From Nocardia suismassiliense (GTDB lineage Bacteria > Actinomycetota > Actinomycetes > Mycobacteriales > Mycobacteriaceae): a stretch of 64,000 nt of DNA. Numbering within the stretch: position 1 is the first letter of the stretch; every line of letters starts with the position of its first letter. Under the pieces are notes generated by a model. That model worked only from the letters and a program-made list of their open reading frames with translations. It was not told the DNA's origin and searched no databases. Below are positions 33,716 to 44,255 of the stretch, piece after piece. The position numbers were made by a program, and so were the translations under genes. The stretch is taken from assembly GCF_900269665.1 (NCBI RefSeq), contig NZ_LT985361.1:3065704-3129703 (forward strand), read 5' to 3'.

Positions 33716-34690
33716 GTGACATCAGCCGGAGCGGCAGAGCCGCCGATGGGTGCTGGGGCGGAGCCGCTTACGGGTGCGCGCTCGGGTCCGTACTCGGAGG
33801 CCGCGGCCGAAACCCTGTGGGGCACCGGGGCCGAACCAGTCCCCGAGGACGCGGCACTCGGACCCACCGGACGCCCACTGCGTCTGGTACCCGACCCGCC
33901 ACCGCTGGACCGGCACGGCGACGCCCTCATCGTCGCCATGTGCAACCAGAAGGGCGGCGTCGGCAAGACGACCTCCACCATCAATCTCGGCGCCTCCCTC
34001 GCCGAATACGGGCGCAAAGTGTTGCTGGTCGACCTCGACCCGCAGGGCGCGTTGTCGGCGGGATTGGGTGTGGCCCACCATGATCTCGACCTGACCGTGC
34101 ACGACCTGCTCGTCGGCTCCAAGGGTTCGATCGACGACGTGCTGATGCCGACCCGTGTTGAGAACATGGATCTGCTGCCCAGCAATATCGACCTGTCGGC
34201 GGCGGAGATCCAGCTGGTCAACGAGGTCGGGCGGGAGCATTCACTCGGCCGGGCCCTGCACGGCATCCGCGATCGGTACGACTACATCATCATCGACTGC
34301 CAGCCGTCGCTCGGGTTATTGACCGTCAACGCGCTGGCCTGCGCCGACGGTGTGATCATTCCGATGGAGTGCGAGTACTTCTCGCTGCGCGGGCTCGCGC
34401 TGCTCAACGACACCGTGGAAAAGGTGCGCGACCGGCTGAATCCGCGGCTGAGCCTGTACGGAATAGTGGTCACCATGTTCGACGCCCGACTACTGCATTC
34501 GCGTCAGGTGATGGCGCGGGTCGTCGAGGTGTTCGGCGACCTGGTCTACGACGCCGCGATCTCGCGCACCGTGCGGTTCCCCGACGCCAGCGTCGCCGGC
34601 GAGCCGATCACCACGTGGGCACCGAAATCCAGTGGAGCCGAAGCATATCGGGCGATGGCGCGGGAAGTCATCCACCGGTCCGGCCGGTGA
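33716..34690 (+). CDS. parA: ParA-family ATPase (Rv1708-like)
   Basis: The deviant Walker A motif is CNQKGGVGKTTSTINLGAS, followed by VLLVDLDPQGALSAGLG and IIIDCQPSLGLLTVNAL. These are the features of chromosome-partitioning ATPases. The first 65 residues (Gly, Ala, Pro, Glu rich) are an unconserved tail. AAGGAG upstream supports the GTG start. No parB gene or parS-like site is adjacent. It overlaps scpA by four bases (GTGA), so it works in the same operon as the condensin subunits, as in mycobacteria. Confidence 0.93.
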   Translation: MTSAGAAEPPMGAGAEPLTGARSGPYSEAAAETLWGTGAEPVPEDAALGPTGRPLRLVPDPPPLDRHGDALIVAMCNQKGGVGKTTSTINLGASLAEYGRKVLLVDLDPQGALSAGLGVAHHDLDLTVHDLLVGSKGSIDDVLMPTRVENMDLLPSNIDLSAAEIQLVNEVGREHSLGRALHGIRDRYDYIIIDCQPSLGLLTVNALACADGVIIPMECEYFSLRGLALLNDTVEKVRDRLNPRLSLYGIVVTMFDARLLHSRQVMARVVEVFGDLVYDAAISRTVRFPDASVAGEPITTWAPKSSGAEAYRAMAREVIHRSGR

Positions 34691-35721
34691 TCGGCAGCAA
34701 CGACCCCGCGCCACCCGCAGCAGTTACCTCATCACCCGGCTCGGAGTCCGCCGACTCCGCACCGGGTGATCTCCTGGAGCGGGCCGACGCCGGTCCGCAC
34801 GACCCGGACGAACAGGCCGACACCGTGACTTCGAGCGATGGCGGATCAGCTGAGGCGGAACCCAAGGACGAGAAGTCCGGGTTCCATCTGCGGCTGAGCA
34901 ACTTCCAGGGGCCGTTCGATCTGCTGCTGACGCTGATCAGTTCGCGCAAGCTCGACGTCACCGAGGTGGCGTTGCATCAGGTCACCGACGAATTCATCGC
35001 CTACACCAAGGCGTTGACCGCGGCGCTGTCCGACGGCAGCTACCCCAACGCCGCCGCGACCACCCTGCGGGCCGACAAGATCCTCGACCAGACCACCGAA
35101 TTCCTGGTTGTCGCAGCCACACTGCTCGACCTCAAGGCCGCGCGTTTGCTGCCGTCGGGGGAGATGACCGACGCCGAGGACCTCGAACTGCTCGAGGCAC
35201 GCGACCTGCTGTTCGCGCGGCTGCTGCAATATCGGGCGTTCAAGCAGGTGGCCGAGCTGTTCGGCGAGCTGGAGGCCGTCGCGCTGCGCCGCTATCCGCG
35301 CGCCGTCGGGCTGGAGGAATGCTTCGCCGGTCTGCTGCCCGAGGTTACGCTGGGAGTAGACGCGCACGAGTTCGCCGCGATCGCCGCCGCCGCTTTCCGG
35401 CCCCGCCCGGTACCCAAGGTCGGCCTCGACCACCTGCACTCGCACGCCATCTCGGTCGCCGAACAAGCCGCGCTCGTGCTCGAACGGCTCAAGGAACGCG
35501 GCAAAGGCGGCTGGACAACTTTCAGCGAATTGGTCGCCGACTGCGAGGCGCCGATCGAGATCGTCGCCCGCTTCCTGGCCCTGCTGGAGCTGTACCGAGG
35601 AAAAACGATCGAGTTCGACCAACCCGACCCCCTCGGCCAACTCTCCATCAGCTGGATCGGCGACGACGCCCCCGACACCGACCCGTCGGACACTGTGACT
35701 ATCGAGGAGGACTACGGGTGA
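34687..35721 (+). CDS. scpA: Segregation and condensation protein A
   Basis: The kleisin subunit of the SMC-ScpAB condensin has 344 residues. After a disordered acidic tail of 60 residues comes LRLSNFQGPFDLLLTLISSR KLDV, the conserved ScpA N-terminal helix that binds the SMC neck. LVVAATLLDLKAARLLPSGE is followed by a C-terminal winged helix (TTFSELVADCEAPIEIVARF). The GTG start overlaps the parA stop, and its stop overlaps the scpB start in the same way. SMC itself is not in the window. Confidence 0.95.
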   Translation: MIGSNDPAPPAAVTSSPGSESADSAPGDLLERADAGPHDPDEQADTVTSSDGGSAEAEPKDEKSGFHLRLSNFQGPFDLLLTLISSRKLDVTEVALHQVTDEFIAYTKALTAALSDGSYPNAAATTLRADKILDQTTEFLVVAATLLDLKAARLLPSGEMTDAEDLELLEARDLLFARLLQYRAFKQVAELFGELEAVALRRYPRAVGLEECFAGLLPEVTLGVDAHEFAAIAAAAFRPRPVPKVGLDHLHSHAISVAEQAALVLERLKERGKGGWTTFSELVADCEAPIEIVARFLALLELYRGKTIEFDQPDPLGQLSISWIGDDAPDTDPSDTVTIEEDYG

Positions 35722-36683
35722 GCGAGACCGTGGACGCTGAAGTCTCGGACGCGACGGACGTTGAAGTCGACGCGACGGAAGCCATCAGTGCCGAGCGCCC
35801 GGCTGACTCGATGCCCGCCGACGAAACCGCGGCCGCGACAGAGTCCGCCGACGCCGAGTCTGCGATTGCGGACGTCTCGACCCCCGACGCCGCTCAATTG
35901 TCGGACGCCGACGCTGAGTCCGCCGCAACCGCCAACCGATCGGAGGCGGACGACCCCTCAACAGCGAACAACGACACTTCGCAACCCGACCCCTCAAAAA
36001 CGACCACCTACGACGCGACACCAGTCGCCAACAACACAGTGGCGGAGTTCACCCCCGAGCGTCTCGAGGATGCGGAGTTCCGGTCGGCGTTGGAGGCGAT
36101 GTTGCTTGTGGTGGATGCTCCGGCCCCGGTAGAGCAGTTGGCGGCGGCGTTGGATGACACCACGGAGCGGGTGGATGAGGTGTTGCGGGAGATGCGCGCG
36201 GAACTGTCCGCGCGGGGTAGTGGGATCGATCTGCGTTTCGTCGGGGACGGTTGGCGCTTCTATACTCGCAGCGAGTACGCACCGTATGTGGAACGGGTGC
36301 TGCTCGATGGCGCCCGCACGAAGTTGACGCGGGCGGCGTTGGAAACGCTGGCGGTGGTGGCATACCGGCAGCCGGTGACCCGGACCAGGGTCAGCGCGGT
36401 GCGCGGCGTGAACGTCGATGGGGTGATGCGCACGCTGCTGGCCCGGGGCTTGCTCGCCGAGGCGGGCGTCGACCCGGAAACGAACGGGACGATGTACTGC
36501 ACGACCGAGTTGTTCTTGGAACGGATCGGGCTCGCGTCGCTGTCCGACCTGCCGCCACTGGCGCCCCTGCTCCCGGGCGTCGACCTGATCGATGAGATCA
36601 ACGAGAGCTTGGATACGGACCCCCGTTACACCAGGCTGAAAAAACCCGCCGAGGCCGACTTGGACCTCGGCAGCGAGGATTGA
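35718..36683 (+). CDS. scpB: Segregation and condensation protein B
   Basis: The ScpB dimer binds ScpA. After about 110 residues of low-complexity acidic sequence (SADAESAATANRSEADDPS), two winged helices follow: EFRSALEAMLLVVDAPAPVE to LRFVGDGWRFYTR, and LTRAALETLAVVAYRQPVTR with VRGVNVDGVMRTLLARGL. The acidic tail is much longer than usual. The GTG overlaps the scpA stop. It is followed by the pseudouridine synthase gene after 9 bases. Confidence 0.94.
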   Translation: MSETVDAEVSDATDVEVDATEAISAERPADSMPADETAAATESADAESAIADVSTPDAAQLSDADAESAATANRSEADDPSTANNDTSQPDPSKTTTYDATPVANNTVAEFTPERLEDAEFRSALEAMLLVVDAPAPVEQLAAALDDTTERVDEVLREMRAELSARGSGIDLRFVGDGWRFYTRSEYAPYVERVLLDGARTKLTRAALETLAVVAYRQPVTRTRVSAVRGVNVDGVMRTLLARGLLAEAGVDPETNGTMYCTTELFLERIGLASLSDLPPLAPLLPGVDLIDEINESLDTDPRYTRLKKPAEADLDLGSED

Positions 36684-36692
36684 CAGGACAAA

Positions 36693-38636
36693 ATGAATAA
36701 TTCCGCTCGCCGAGATGGCACACCGGATCGAAGGAAACGCAGTGACGAGCAGCGCCCCGCGCGGGGTGCGGGTGCTCGAGGGGGGACCGACCGCGGCGCA
36801 TCGCGCGGTGACGGCGGCTACCGCGGCGCGCAGTCGAGCACGCAGCGCGGAAATACGCAGGGCGGCAACGCATACCGTGGCGGTTCGGCTCAAGGCGGCA
36901 GTGGCTACCGCGACCGTTCCGAGGGTGGCAACACCTCTCGCGGCCGCACCGACCGTGGCTCCGCGCAAGGCAGTTCCTATCGCGACCGCTCCGACGGTGG
37001 CAACACATACCAAGGCCGTGGCGCTGCGCAGGGCGGCTCCTATCGCGACCGCTCTGACAGCGGCAACACCTACCAAGGCCGCACCGACCGTGGCTCCGGC
37101 CAGGGTGGCAGCTCTTACCGCGACCGCTCCGACGGTGGCAGCGGATACCAGGGCCGCAACGATCGCGGGTCCGCGCAGGGCGGCAGCTCTTACCGCGGCG
37201 CACGAGATGGCAACGCGCAGGGCAGCTCTTACCGCGACCGCTCTGACGGCGGCAACACCTACCAAGGCCGCAATGACCGTGGTTCCGCGCAAGGCAGTTC
37301 CTACCGCGGCACGCGGGATGGCAACGCGCAAGGCGGCTATCGCGACCGCTCGGATAGCGGCAGCACATACGGTGGCCGCAGCGAGGCCGGTTCCGGTGGC
37401 AACGCCTACCGCGGCCGTACCGAAGGCGCCTCCGGGCAAGGCGGCTCTTACCGTGACCGCTCCGATGGCGGCAATGCATACCAAGGCCGCAGTGATCGCG
37501 GTTCCGCGCAGGGCGGCAGCTCGTCCCGCAGCCGCAGCGAAGCCGGCTCCGGTGGCAACGCGTACCGCGGCCGCCCCGACCAGTCCGGCACCTCGTACCG
37601 CGACCGCAGCGAGGCAGGCTCCGGCGGCAACGCCTACCGCGGCCGCTCCGAAGGCGGCCAGTCCGGCAACGCCCAGTCCGGTAACTCCTACCGCGGCACC
37701 ACACCCGCCGGAACCGGCCGCGGCCCCGCGCAGGGCGGCATCCCGCAGCGCCGCGTTCCGCAACCCGCGCCCACCGGCAAGAAGAAGAATCCCAAGCCGC
37801 AGCGCCAAACCCAGTCCGCACCTCTGCTGAACAACGCCAAACCGGCCAAGCGTCAGCACGTAGAGCCCGCCGCCTCCGAAGGCCACACCAAAATGCCGTG
37901 GGGCGAAGGCGAGCGCTTGCAAAAGGTCCTCGCCAAGGCCGGTGTCGCCTCCCGGCGCGCCGCCGAGGAGATGATCGCCCAGGGCCGGGTCGAGGTCGAC
38001 GGCGCGATCGTGGTCGAGCAGGGTCTCCGGATCGACCCGCAGGTCGCCGTGGTCCGGGTGGACGGCACCCGCGTGATGGTGCGCGAGGAACTCGTGCACA
38101 TCGTGCTGAACAAGCCCAAGGGCTGGCAGTCCACCATGTCCGATGATCTCGGCCGCCCCTGCGTCGGTGACATCGTCGCCGAGCGCGTCGCGGCGGGTCA
38201 GCGCCTGTTCCATGTCGGTCGTCTCGACGCCGACACCGAAGGTTTGCTGCTGCTCACCAATGACGGCGACCTAGCGCACCGGCTCATGCACCCCTCGTAC
38301 GAGGTGTCCAAGACCTACCTCGCCACGGTGAACGGCGAGGTGCACAAGGCGATCGGCAAGAAACTCAAGGACGGCATCGAGCTCGAAGACGGCCCCGCGA
38401 AGGTCGACAGCTTCCAGGTGCTCGAGATCGGCGAGGGACGTTCCCTGGTGAAACTTGTGTTGCACGAGGGGCGTAAGCACATCGTGCGCAGGCTGCTCGA
38501 CGCGGTCGGCCATCCGGTGACCCGGCTGGTGCGTACCAATATCGGTCCGGTCGCGCTCGGCGACCAACGGCCCGGCACGTTGCGTGTGCTCGGTCGCGGT
38601 GAAATCGGCAAACTCTACGAGGCGGTGTCGTTGTGA
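36693..38636 (+). CDS. rluB: rRNA pseudouridine synthase (RsuA/RluB family) with long repeat N-terminus
   Basis: The last 250 residues are a normal RluB/RsuA protein: S4 domain [20 protein letters not shown], then [12 protein letters not shown] and the catalytic [20 protein letters not shown] (GRLD aspartate), and [20 protein letters not shown]. The first 395 residues consist of repeats such as [15 protein letters not shown] and [10 protein letters not shown], rich in Gly, Ser, Arg, Tyr, Asp and Asn, with no hydrophobic core. Mycobacterial homologues are about 250 residues, so the N-terminus is a lineage-specific addition. The frame is unbroken from ATG to stop. cmk overlaps its stop. Confidence 0.9.
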   Translation: MNNSARRDGTPDRRKRSDEQRPARGAGARGGTDRGASRGDGGYRGAQSSTQRGNTQGGNAYRGGSAQGGSGYRDRSEGGNTSRGRTDRGSAQGSSYRDRSDGGNTYQGRGAAQGGSYRDRSDSGNTYQGRTDRGSGQGGSSYRDRSDGGSGYQGRNDRGSAQGGSSYRGARDGNAQGSSYRDRSDGGNTYQGRNDRGSAQGSSYRGTRDGNAQGGYRDRSDSGSTYGGRSEAGSGGNAYRGRTEGASGQGGSYRDRSDGGNAYQGRSDRGSAQGGSSSRSRSEAGSGGNAYRGRPDQSGTSYRDRSEAGSGGNAYRGRSEGGQSGNAQSGNSYRGTTPAGTGRGPAQGGIPQRRVPQPAPTGKKKNPKPQRQTQSAPLLNNAKPAKRQHVEPAASEGHTKMPWGEGERLQKVLAKAGVASRRAAEEMIAQGRVEVDGAIVVEQGLRIDPQVAVVRVDGTRVMVREELVHIVLNKPKGWQSTMSDDLGRPCVGDIVAERVAAGQRLFHVGRLDADTEGLLLLTNDGDLAHRLMHPSYEVSKTYLATVNGEVHKAIGKKLKDGIELEDGPAKVDSFQVLEIGEGRSLVKLVLHEGRKHIVRRLLDAVGHPVTRLVRTNIGPVALGDQRPGTLRVLGRGEIGKLYEAVSL

Positions 38637-39379
38637 TGGGTGTGGAGATTCCGGTGGAGACGCCACGGCAGCTGACGGGGACGAGTCCGCTCGTCGTCGC
38701 CATGGACGGCCCGTCCGGCACCGGCAAGTCCAGCGTCTCGCGCCGCCTTGCCACCCGGCTCGGCGCCCGCTACCTGGACACCGGTGCGATGTACCGGGTC
38801 GCGACCCTGCGTGTGCTGCGCGCGGGCATCGAGCTCACCGACGCCGCCGCCATCGGTGCGGCGGTCAAGGAGCTGCCGCTGTCCATCGGCACCGATCCGC
38901 GCCGTGAGGTGATCCAGCTCGACGGCGAGGACGTCTCCTCGGAGATCCGCGGCGACGCGGTCACCAAGGCCGTCTCCGCGGTGTCCGCAGTGCCGGAGGT
39001 GCGTGATCTGCTCGTCGCGCTGCAACGCGAGATCACCACGGCCGCACAGCGAATCGTGGTCGAGGGCCGCGACATCGGCACCGTCGTACTGCCTGCCGCG
39101 GACGCCAAGATCTACCTGACCGCCTCGGCCGAGGCCCGCGCCCACCGGCGCAACCAGCAGAACATCGCCGAAGGCCGCGGCGACGACTACGAGGCCGTGC
39201 TCGCCGATGTGCAGCGGCGCGACAACCTCGATTCCACCCGCAAGGTGTCCCCACTGCGTCCGGCCGACGACGCCGTGCTGGTCGACACCAGCGACCTGAA
39301 CATGGATGAGGTCATCGACGAGCTGTACCGCGTTGTCGCGCAGCAGATTTCGACGACCAGGACGGGAGGTTCCCAGTGA
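38633..39379 (+). CDS. cmk: Cytidylate kinase
   Basis: This 248-residue kinase phosphorylates CMP and d[23 protein letters not shown] carries the P-loop and [20 protein letters not shown] the nucleotide-binding loop. [20 protein letters not shown] and [20 protein letters not shown] complete the family signature. The GTG at 38633 overlaps the upstream stop; an ATG at 38636 is in the same frame and could also serve. It overlaps der by four bases. Confidence 0.96.
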   Translation: MMGVEIPVETPRQLTGTSPLVVAMDGPSGTGKSSVSRRLATRLGARYLDTGAMYRVATLRVLRAGIELTDAAAIGAAVKELPLSIGTDPRREVIQLDGEDVSSEIRGDAVTKAVSAVSAVPEVRDLLVALQREITTAAQRIVVEGRDIGTVVLPAADAKIYLTASAEARAHRRNQQNIAEGRGDDYEAVLADVQRRDNLDSTRKVSPLRPADDAVLVDTSDLNMDEVIDELYRVVAQQISTTRTGGSQ

Positions 39380-40800
39380 CCGAAGACGTGATGGCCGGCG
39401 ACGGCATCTGGAGTGACGAAACCGACTGGGAGCTCACCGATCTCGATGGTGAGCTGGCCGGCGAAGAACTGCTCGCCATGCCGACGCTCGCGGTCGTCGG
39501 CCGCCCGAACGTGGGCAAGTCGACCCTGGTGAACCGCATCCTCGGCCGCCGCGAGGCCGTCGTCGAGGACGTCCCCGGGGTGACCAGGGACCGAATCTCC
39601 TACGAGGCCAACTGGTCCGGGCGCCGCTTCCTGGTGCAGGACACCGGCGGCTGGGAGCCCGACGCCAAGGGGCTGCAGCAGTCGGTGGCCCGCCAGGCCG
39701 AGGTCGCCATGCAGACCGCCGACGCGATCCTGCTCGTGGTCGACGCCGTGGTCGGTGCCACCGCCACCGACGAGGCCGCGGTGAAGATGCTGCGCCGCAG
39801 CAAGATTCCGGTCATCCTGGTGGCCAACAAGGTCGACGACCAGAAGGTCGAGTCCGAGGCGGCCGCGCTGTGGTCGCTCGGCCTGGGTGAGCCGAGGATG
39901 GTCAGCGCCGCGCACGGTCGCGGCACCGGCGATCTGCTCGACGACGTGCTCGCGGTGCTGCCGGAGACCCCGCGCGAAGGCACCGGCGGCGTCGGCCCGC
40001 GCCGGGTCGCGTTGGTCGGCAAGCCCAATGTCGGCAAGTCCAGCCTGTTGAACAAGCTGGCCGACGACGAGCGCTCGGTGGTGCACGATGTCGCGGGCAC
40101 CACCGTCGACCCGGTCGACTCGCTCGTCGAGTTGGGCGGCAAGGTCTGGAAGTTCGTCGACACGGCGGGCCTGCGCCGTAAGGTCTCGCACGCCAACGGC
40201 ACCGAGTTCTACGCCTCGCTGCGCACCAAGGCGGCACTGGAGGCCTCCGAGGTCGCGATCATGCTGATCGACGCCTCCGAGCCGATCACCGAGCAGGACC
40301 TGCGGGTGATCAGCATGGTCGCCGACTCCGGTCGCGCGCTCGTGCTGGCGTTCAACAAGTGGGACCTGGTGGACGAGGACCGCCGCCTGCAGCTGGACCG
40401 CGAGGTCGACCGCGACCTGAACCGGGTGCCGTGGGCCCAGCGGGTCAACATCTCCGCGCACACCGGCCGTGCCGTGCAGAAGCTGGTGCCCGCCATGGAG
40501 ACCGCGCTCGAGTCGTGGGACAAGCGCATCTCCACCGGCCGCCTGAACACCTGGCTCAAGGAAGTCGTCGCGGCGACCCCACCCCCGATGCGCGGCGGCC
40601 GCCTGCCCCGCATCCTGTTCGCCACCCAGGCGACGACCCGCCCGCCGACGTTCGTGCTGTTCACCACCGGCTTCCTCGAGGCAGGCTACCGCCGCTTCCT
40701 GGAACGCAGGCTGCGTGAGGAGTTCAACTTCGACGGTTCGCCGGTGCGTATTTCGGTGCGTGTCCGCGAGAAGCGTGAGCGGACTTCCAAGAAGCGGTAG
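39376..40800 (+). CDS. der: Ribosome biogenesis GTPase Der (EngA)
   Basis: This 474-residue protein has two tandem G domains. The first shows [25 protein letters not shown] and NKVD. The second shows [25 protein letters not shown] and NKWD. A KH-like C-terminal domain follows ([20 protein letters not shown]). It is required for assembly of the 50S subunit. The start is a GTG overlapping cmk. A strong hairpin 17 bases after the stop ends this operon and marks the right boundary of the conserved block. Confidence 0.97.
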   Translation: MTEDVMAGDGIWSDETDWELTDLDGELAGEELLAMPTLAVVGRPNVGKSTLVNRILGRREAVVEDVPGVTRDRISYEANWSGRRFLVQDTGGWEPDAKGLQQSVARQAEVAMQTADAILLVVDAVVGATATDEAAVKMLRRSKIPVILVANKVDDQKVESEAAALWSLGLGEPRMVSAAHGRGTGDLLDDVLAVLPETPREGTGGVGPRRVALVGKPNVGKSSLLNKLADDERSVVHDVAGTTVDPVDSLVELGGKVWKFVDTAGLRRKVSHANGTEFYASLRTKAALEASEVAIMLIDASEPITEQDLRVISMVADSGRALVLAFNKWDLVDEDRRLQLDREVDRDLNRVPWAQRVNISAHTGRAVQKLVPAMETALESWDKRISTGRLNTWLKEVVAATPPPMRGGRLPRILFATQATTRPPTFVLFTTGFLEAGYRRFLERRLREEFNFDGSPVRISVRVREKRERTSKKR

Positions 40801-40817
40801 GCAGTTCGCGAACCGAG

Positions 40818-40853
40818 CCCCGAGAGCGTGACGTATGTCGTCTGCTCTCGGGG
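40818..40853. terminator. Bidirectional terminator after der
   Basis: CCCCGAGAGC (40818-40827) and GCTCTCGGGG (40844-40853) form a perfect 10-bp stem with a 16-base loop, followed by TTCTTT. It sits between der and the convergent gene at 40875. Confidence 0.82.
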
Positions 40854-40874
40854 TTCTTTGCTAGCGCAGCTGGC

Positions 40875-41759
40875 TCAGCCGATGAGCGCGGCGCGCAGGC
40901 GGTCGTAGCCCGGGGCGAGCGTGCGCAGGGTGGCGATGAATGCCGCGTCGTCGCCGGTGACCAAGGGATATTGCAGGCTGCCGACGATGCGTGACTGGGT
41001 GGCGGCGAGGGCGGCGGCCTCGATGCGGCCGAGCATCGTCAAGCTCACCGAGGCATCCAGCAGCCGACGGGTGCCGACTCGAATGCCGAAGATGGCCAGC
41101 AGGTTTCGGATCTCGGGGTCCAGGCCCTTCGCGACTACCTCCGCAAAGCCCTCGATGGCGTCGGAAGCACCCTCGAGCCACCGGATAGCCTGCGGCATAG
41201 CGGATTCCAGCGCATCGACGGGGGAGACGACTCGATCCCGCACGAAACCCGAGCGCAGGACGAACGGCGTATCGATATAGGTCATCTTCTCGCCACGCCA
41301 GGCATCCAGGAACGCCCTGGCCGGCAGCGTCGCGAATGGGTTCCCCTGCGGGTCGTGCAGCAACACCGTGTCGTCCTCGACCGCAAGCACTACTACGTAA
41401 TGGTCTGCGCCGATAGCGATTCCGGCATCGGGGCGATAAGTCAGCAGCCCCATCTCCAGCGGCCCGGCCAGCGCGGGTCCCTGCGCGCAGGCCGCCTGCA
41501 GCCGATCGAGCGCCGCCGCGTCGGACCCGCCGTCGCTGCGCACACACGACCACCCGAGCAACTCGATGGCGGCGGCCAACCCGATCTCCGGATGCCAGCC
41601 GCCGGGATCGAAGAACGGCATCGAGCCGTTCTCCAGTTGGAAGCCGAACGGCGACCCGGTCAACGTCTCGATCACCCCGGTCGACGGCGCATGCGCACCG
41701 AGCAGCATGGCCAGCGAATTGCTGTAGCAGTACGGACCCGAACCGATGTATGGATGCAT
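40875..41759 (-). CDS. BtrH-N-like papain/C39-fold protein
   Basis: The start MHPYIGSGPYCYSNSLAMLL carries the Cys typical of the butirosin BtrH N-terminal domain and C39-like peptidase folds. It is followed by GADHYVVVLAVEDDTVLLHD with the His and by DPQGNPFATLP with the Asp/Asn, so a Cys-His-Asp triad is plausible. The remaining helical half is unassigned. In butirosin synthesis BtrH transfers an acyl group from a carrier protein; whether this protein is a transferase or a peptidase is open. An ATG four codons upstream (41771) is less likely because the domain starts at MHPY. It is convergent with der. Confidence 0.72.
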   Translation of the reverse strand: MHPYIGSGPYCYSNSLAMLLGAHAPSTGVIETLTGSPFGFQLENGSMPFFDPGGWHPEIGLAAAIELLGWSCVRSDGGSDAAALDRLQAACAQGPALAGPLEMGLLTYRPDAGIAIGADHYVVVLAVEDDTVLLHDPQGNPFATLPARAFLDAWRGEKMTYIDTPFVLRSGFVRDRVVSPVDALESAMPQAIRWLEGASDAIEGFAEVVAKGLDPEIRNLLAIFGIRVGTRRLLDASVSLTMLGRIEAAALAATQSRIVGSLQYPLVTGDDAAFIATLRTLAPGYDRLRAALIG

Positions 41760-41953
41760 GCGTCCACCCAACGACCTGACACCGTGTCAAGGTCAACCCC
41801 CGGGCGCTACAAGATCAACGGCACATTCGCCCGAGAAGGCCGCACCACCAGGCGCCGATGACCACGCTCCGGCCGCCGGATCGACCGATCAACAACAAGC
41901 CGATTGTGTGAGATGCGCGACGCGCTGACCGTGCCGACGCGCGCCCGGCAACC

Positions 41954-42733
41954 ATGACCTGGCATTATCCGACCATGGTCATTCCCAGCGTGCTGCCGGA
42001 ACGTCCGACCACCGGAACCCCGTTCGAAACGGGGTGGCCGGTACGTCTCGCCGACACCGACGGCGACCAACGCCTCCGCCTCGACGCCATCGCCCGCTAC
42101 CTGCAGGACATCGGCTTCGAGCACCTCGACGCCGTCGAGGACGGCGACAGCCACCGCGGCTGGGTGGTGCGCCGCACGGTGATCGACGTGCTCAAGCCGA
42201 TCCAGTTCGGCGAGCGGGTCACCCTGCGCCGCTGGTGCTCCGGCATGTCCAACCGTTGGTGCAATATGCGCGTGCAGATCTGCGGCAGTAGCGGCGGCCT
42301 GGTCGAGACCGAAGCCTTCCTGATCCACTTCGGCACCGAGTCCGGCGTGCCCGCCCGGATGAGCGACCGTTTCATGGAGCCCATGCTGGCCAGCACCACC
42401 GAACACCGCCTGCGCTGGAAGGCCGCCCTCACCGACCCGGCGCCCGCCGGCGACACCACCGGCGTGCAGGTGCGCCCGTTCCCGCTGCGCATCACCGATA
42501 TCGACATGCTGGACCACGTCAACAACTCGGTCTACCTCAGCGGCGTCGAAGAAGTTCTGGCCGAACACGACGACCTGAAGTCGGGCGCGCACCGCGCGAT
42601 CATCGAGTACACAAAGCCGCTGCGGTCCGGCGATCACGTCGAACTGGTCGCCCAACGGGCGGGCTCCATCCTCGACATCTGGTTCGCTGTCGGCGACGAA
42701 ACCCACGCGGTGACCCGGGTCCTGCCCATCTAA
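41954..42733 (+). CDS. Acyl-ACP thioesterase (FatA-like, double hotdog)
   Basis: Two hotdog halves are visible: FETGWPVRLADTDGDQRLRL with AIARYLQDIGFEHLDAVEDG, and FPLRITDIDMLDHVNNSVYL. The second has the DxDxxxHVNN motif that holds the catalytic residues of FatA/FatB-type thioesterases. Actinobacterial relatives release fatty acids from acyl carrier protein or CoA. The length of 259 residues fits. An in-frame ATG at 41975 is an alternative start. It is convergent with the mannitol dehydrogenase gene, with one base between the stops. Confidence 0.85.
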   Translation: MTWHYPTMVIPSVLPERPTTGTPFETGWPVRLADTDGDQRLRLDAIARYLQDIGFEHLDAVEDGDSHRGWVVRRTVIDVLKPIQFGERVTLRRWCSGMSNRWCNMRVQICGSSGGLVETEAFLIHFGTESGVPARMSDRFMEPMLASTTEHRLRWKAALTDPAPAGDTTGVQVRPFPLRITDIDMLDHVNNSVYLSGVEEVLAEHDDLKSGAHRAIIEYTKPLRSGDHVELVAQRAGSILDIWFAVGDETHAVTRVLPI

Positions 42734-42734
42734 C

Positions 42735-44255
42735 TCAGGCGGGCCCGGCCAGCTCCGCGACGGTAGCCCGGGCACCCTTGGCGTACAACGAATCCAGCGC
42801 CGCCACATAGGCGCTCACGAACCGCGGTTCGTCGATCAGATCACCGAAAACGGAACGGTCCCTGAGGAATGCGGTGCGATCGTCCCGCTGGCGGCGAGCC
42901 AGCGGGATCAGCCGATCGCGCAACCGGTCCACGATCTCGATCGGCTCGCCGTGTTCGTCGACGCCCTCCGCATAACGCGCCCAGCTCGCGACAATCGCCG
43001 CCGCACAGGTGATCTCGCCGTTGTCGGCCAGCCGCTGCCGCACCACCGGCAGCACCCACTTCGGTATGCGATCCGAGGACTCCGCACAGAGCCGCGCCAC
43101 CGTGTCGCCGATCGCCGGGTTGGCAAACCGCTCGAGCAACGTCTGCTTGTACTGATCCAGATCGACCCCCGGCACCGGCCGCAAGGTCGGCGTCGCCTCG
43201 ATATCCATGTACCGCAATAAGAATCGGCGAAACGCCAGATCCTGGGCAGCGTCGTGCACCAGCCGATAACCGGTGAGATACCCGAAGTACGCCAGCGCCT
43301 GATGGCTCGCGTTCAACAGCCGTAGCTTCATCAACTCGTAGGGCGCGACATCCTCGACCAACTGCACGCCGACCGCGCCGTAATCAGGTCGCCCGAGCGT
43401 GAACGAATCCTCCAGCACCCACTGTGTGAACGGCTCGGTCACCACCGGCCACCGGTCCACCACCCCGTAGCGCCGTGCGACCTGGGCCGCCGCCTCGGGC
43501 GGGGTGACCGGGGTGATCCGGTCGACCATCGAGTTCGGGAAGCGCACCTCCCGCGCCACCCAGTCGCCGAGCTCGCGGTCGCGCAGCGCGGCGAACGCGC
43601 TGAACGTAGTGCGCGCGACGTGCCCGTTCCCCTCGATGTTGTCGCACGACAGCACCGTGAACGGCGCGATACCCCGTGCCTTGCGCCGGGCCAGCCCCTC
43701 GACGATCAGGCCGAAGAGGGTGGCGGGCACCGCATTCGGCGCGAGGTCGGCCTGAATATCCGGAGCTTCGGCATCGAACGCGCCGGTGGTCGCCGAGTAG
43801 TGGTAACCACCCTCGGTGACGGTGAGCGAGACGATCCGGGTGGCCGGGTCGGCCAGCTTCGCGAGCACCGCCTCGGGATCGTCGGGCGCGTACAGGTACT
43901 CGACGATCGAGCCGATCACTCGTGTATTCCAACGGCCGTCCGGGGTCAGCACCGACAGCGTGTACAGCCCGTCCTGTGCGGTCAGCGCATCGCGCATCCG
44001 GCGGTCGGCGGGCAACACACCCACGCCGCAGATGCCCCATTCGCGCGCCTCGCCGCGTTCCAGCAGCCGGTCGATATACATCGCCTGATGCGCGCGGTGA
44101 AACCCGCCGACGCCGAAATGAACTATGCCGGTAATGATTTCGGACCGGTCATAAGTCGGTACCGCAATGCCGGTATCGAGTCCCGGCAACATGGCGGCTT
44201 GCAGCGCAGCGCTGGTGTCCCTGGTCATAACCACCCCGTCAGTGTTGTGCGTCAC
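42735..44255 (-). CDS. Mannitol dehydrogenase-family oxidoreductase
   Basis: This 506-residue protein has the long-chain mannitol dehydrogenase layout. The NAD-binding start is IVHFGVGGFHRAHQAMYIDR, the middle has FPNSMVDRITPVTPP, and the catalytic region is MKLRLLNASHQALAYFGYLT with the KxxxLNxxH lysine and histidine. It oxidises sugar alcohols such as mannitol or arabitol to ketoses using NAD. An internal ATG at 44228 (MTRDTSAALQ) is an equally good start with GGGGTGG upstream. It is divergent from the amidohydrolase; no sugar transporter is adjacent. Confidence 0.9.
   Translation of the reverse strand: MTHNTDGVVMTRDTSAALQAAMLPGLDTGIAVPTYDRSEIITGIVHFGVGGFHRAHQAMYIDRLLERGEAREWGICGVGVLPADRRMRDALTAQDGLYTLSVLTPDGRWNTRVIGSIVEYLYAPDDPEAVLAKLADPATRIVSLTVTEGGYHYSATTGAFDAEAPDIQADLAPNAVPATLFGLIVEGLARRKARGIAPFTVLSCDNIEGNGHVARTTFSAFAALRDRELGDWVAREVRFPNSMVDRITPVTPPEAAAQVARRYGVVDRWPVVTEPFTQWVLEDSFTLGRPDYGAVGVQLVEDVAPYELMKLRLLNASHQALAYFGYLTGYRLVHDAAQDLAFRRFLLRYMDIEATPTLRPVPGVDLDQYKQTLLERFANPAIGDTVARLCAESSDRIPKWVLPVVRQRLADNGEITCAAAIVASWARYAEGVDEHGEPIEIVDRLRDRLIPLARRQRDDRTAFLRDRSVFGDLIDEPRFVSAYVAALDSLYAKGARATVAELAGPA

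Noticed and set aside
33521..34690. parB gene or parS palindrome next to parA
   Set aside because: No TGTTTCACGTGAAACA-like site and no ParB frame are visible; the operon continues with scpA.
35994..38213. Minus-strand open frame of 739 codons opposite scpB and the pseudouridine synthase
   Set aside because: It is a shadow of the repeat region and of two conserved plus-strand genes.
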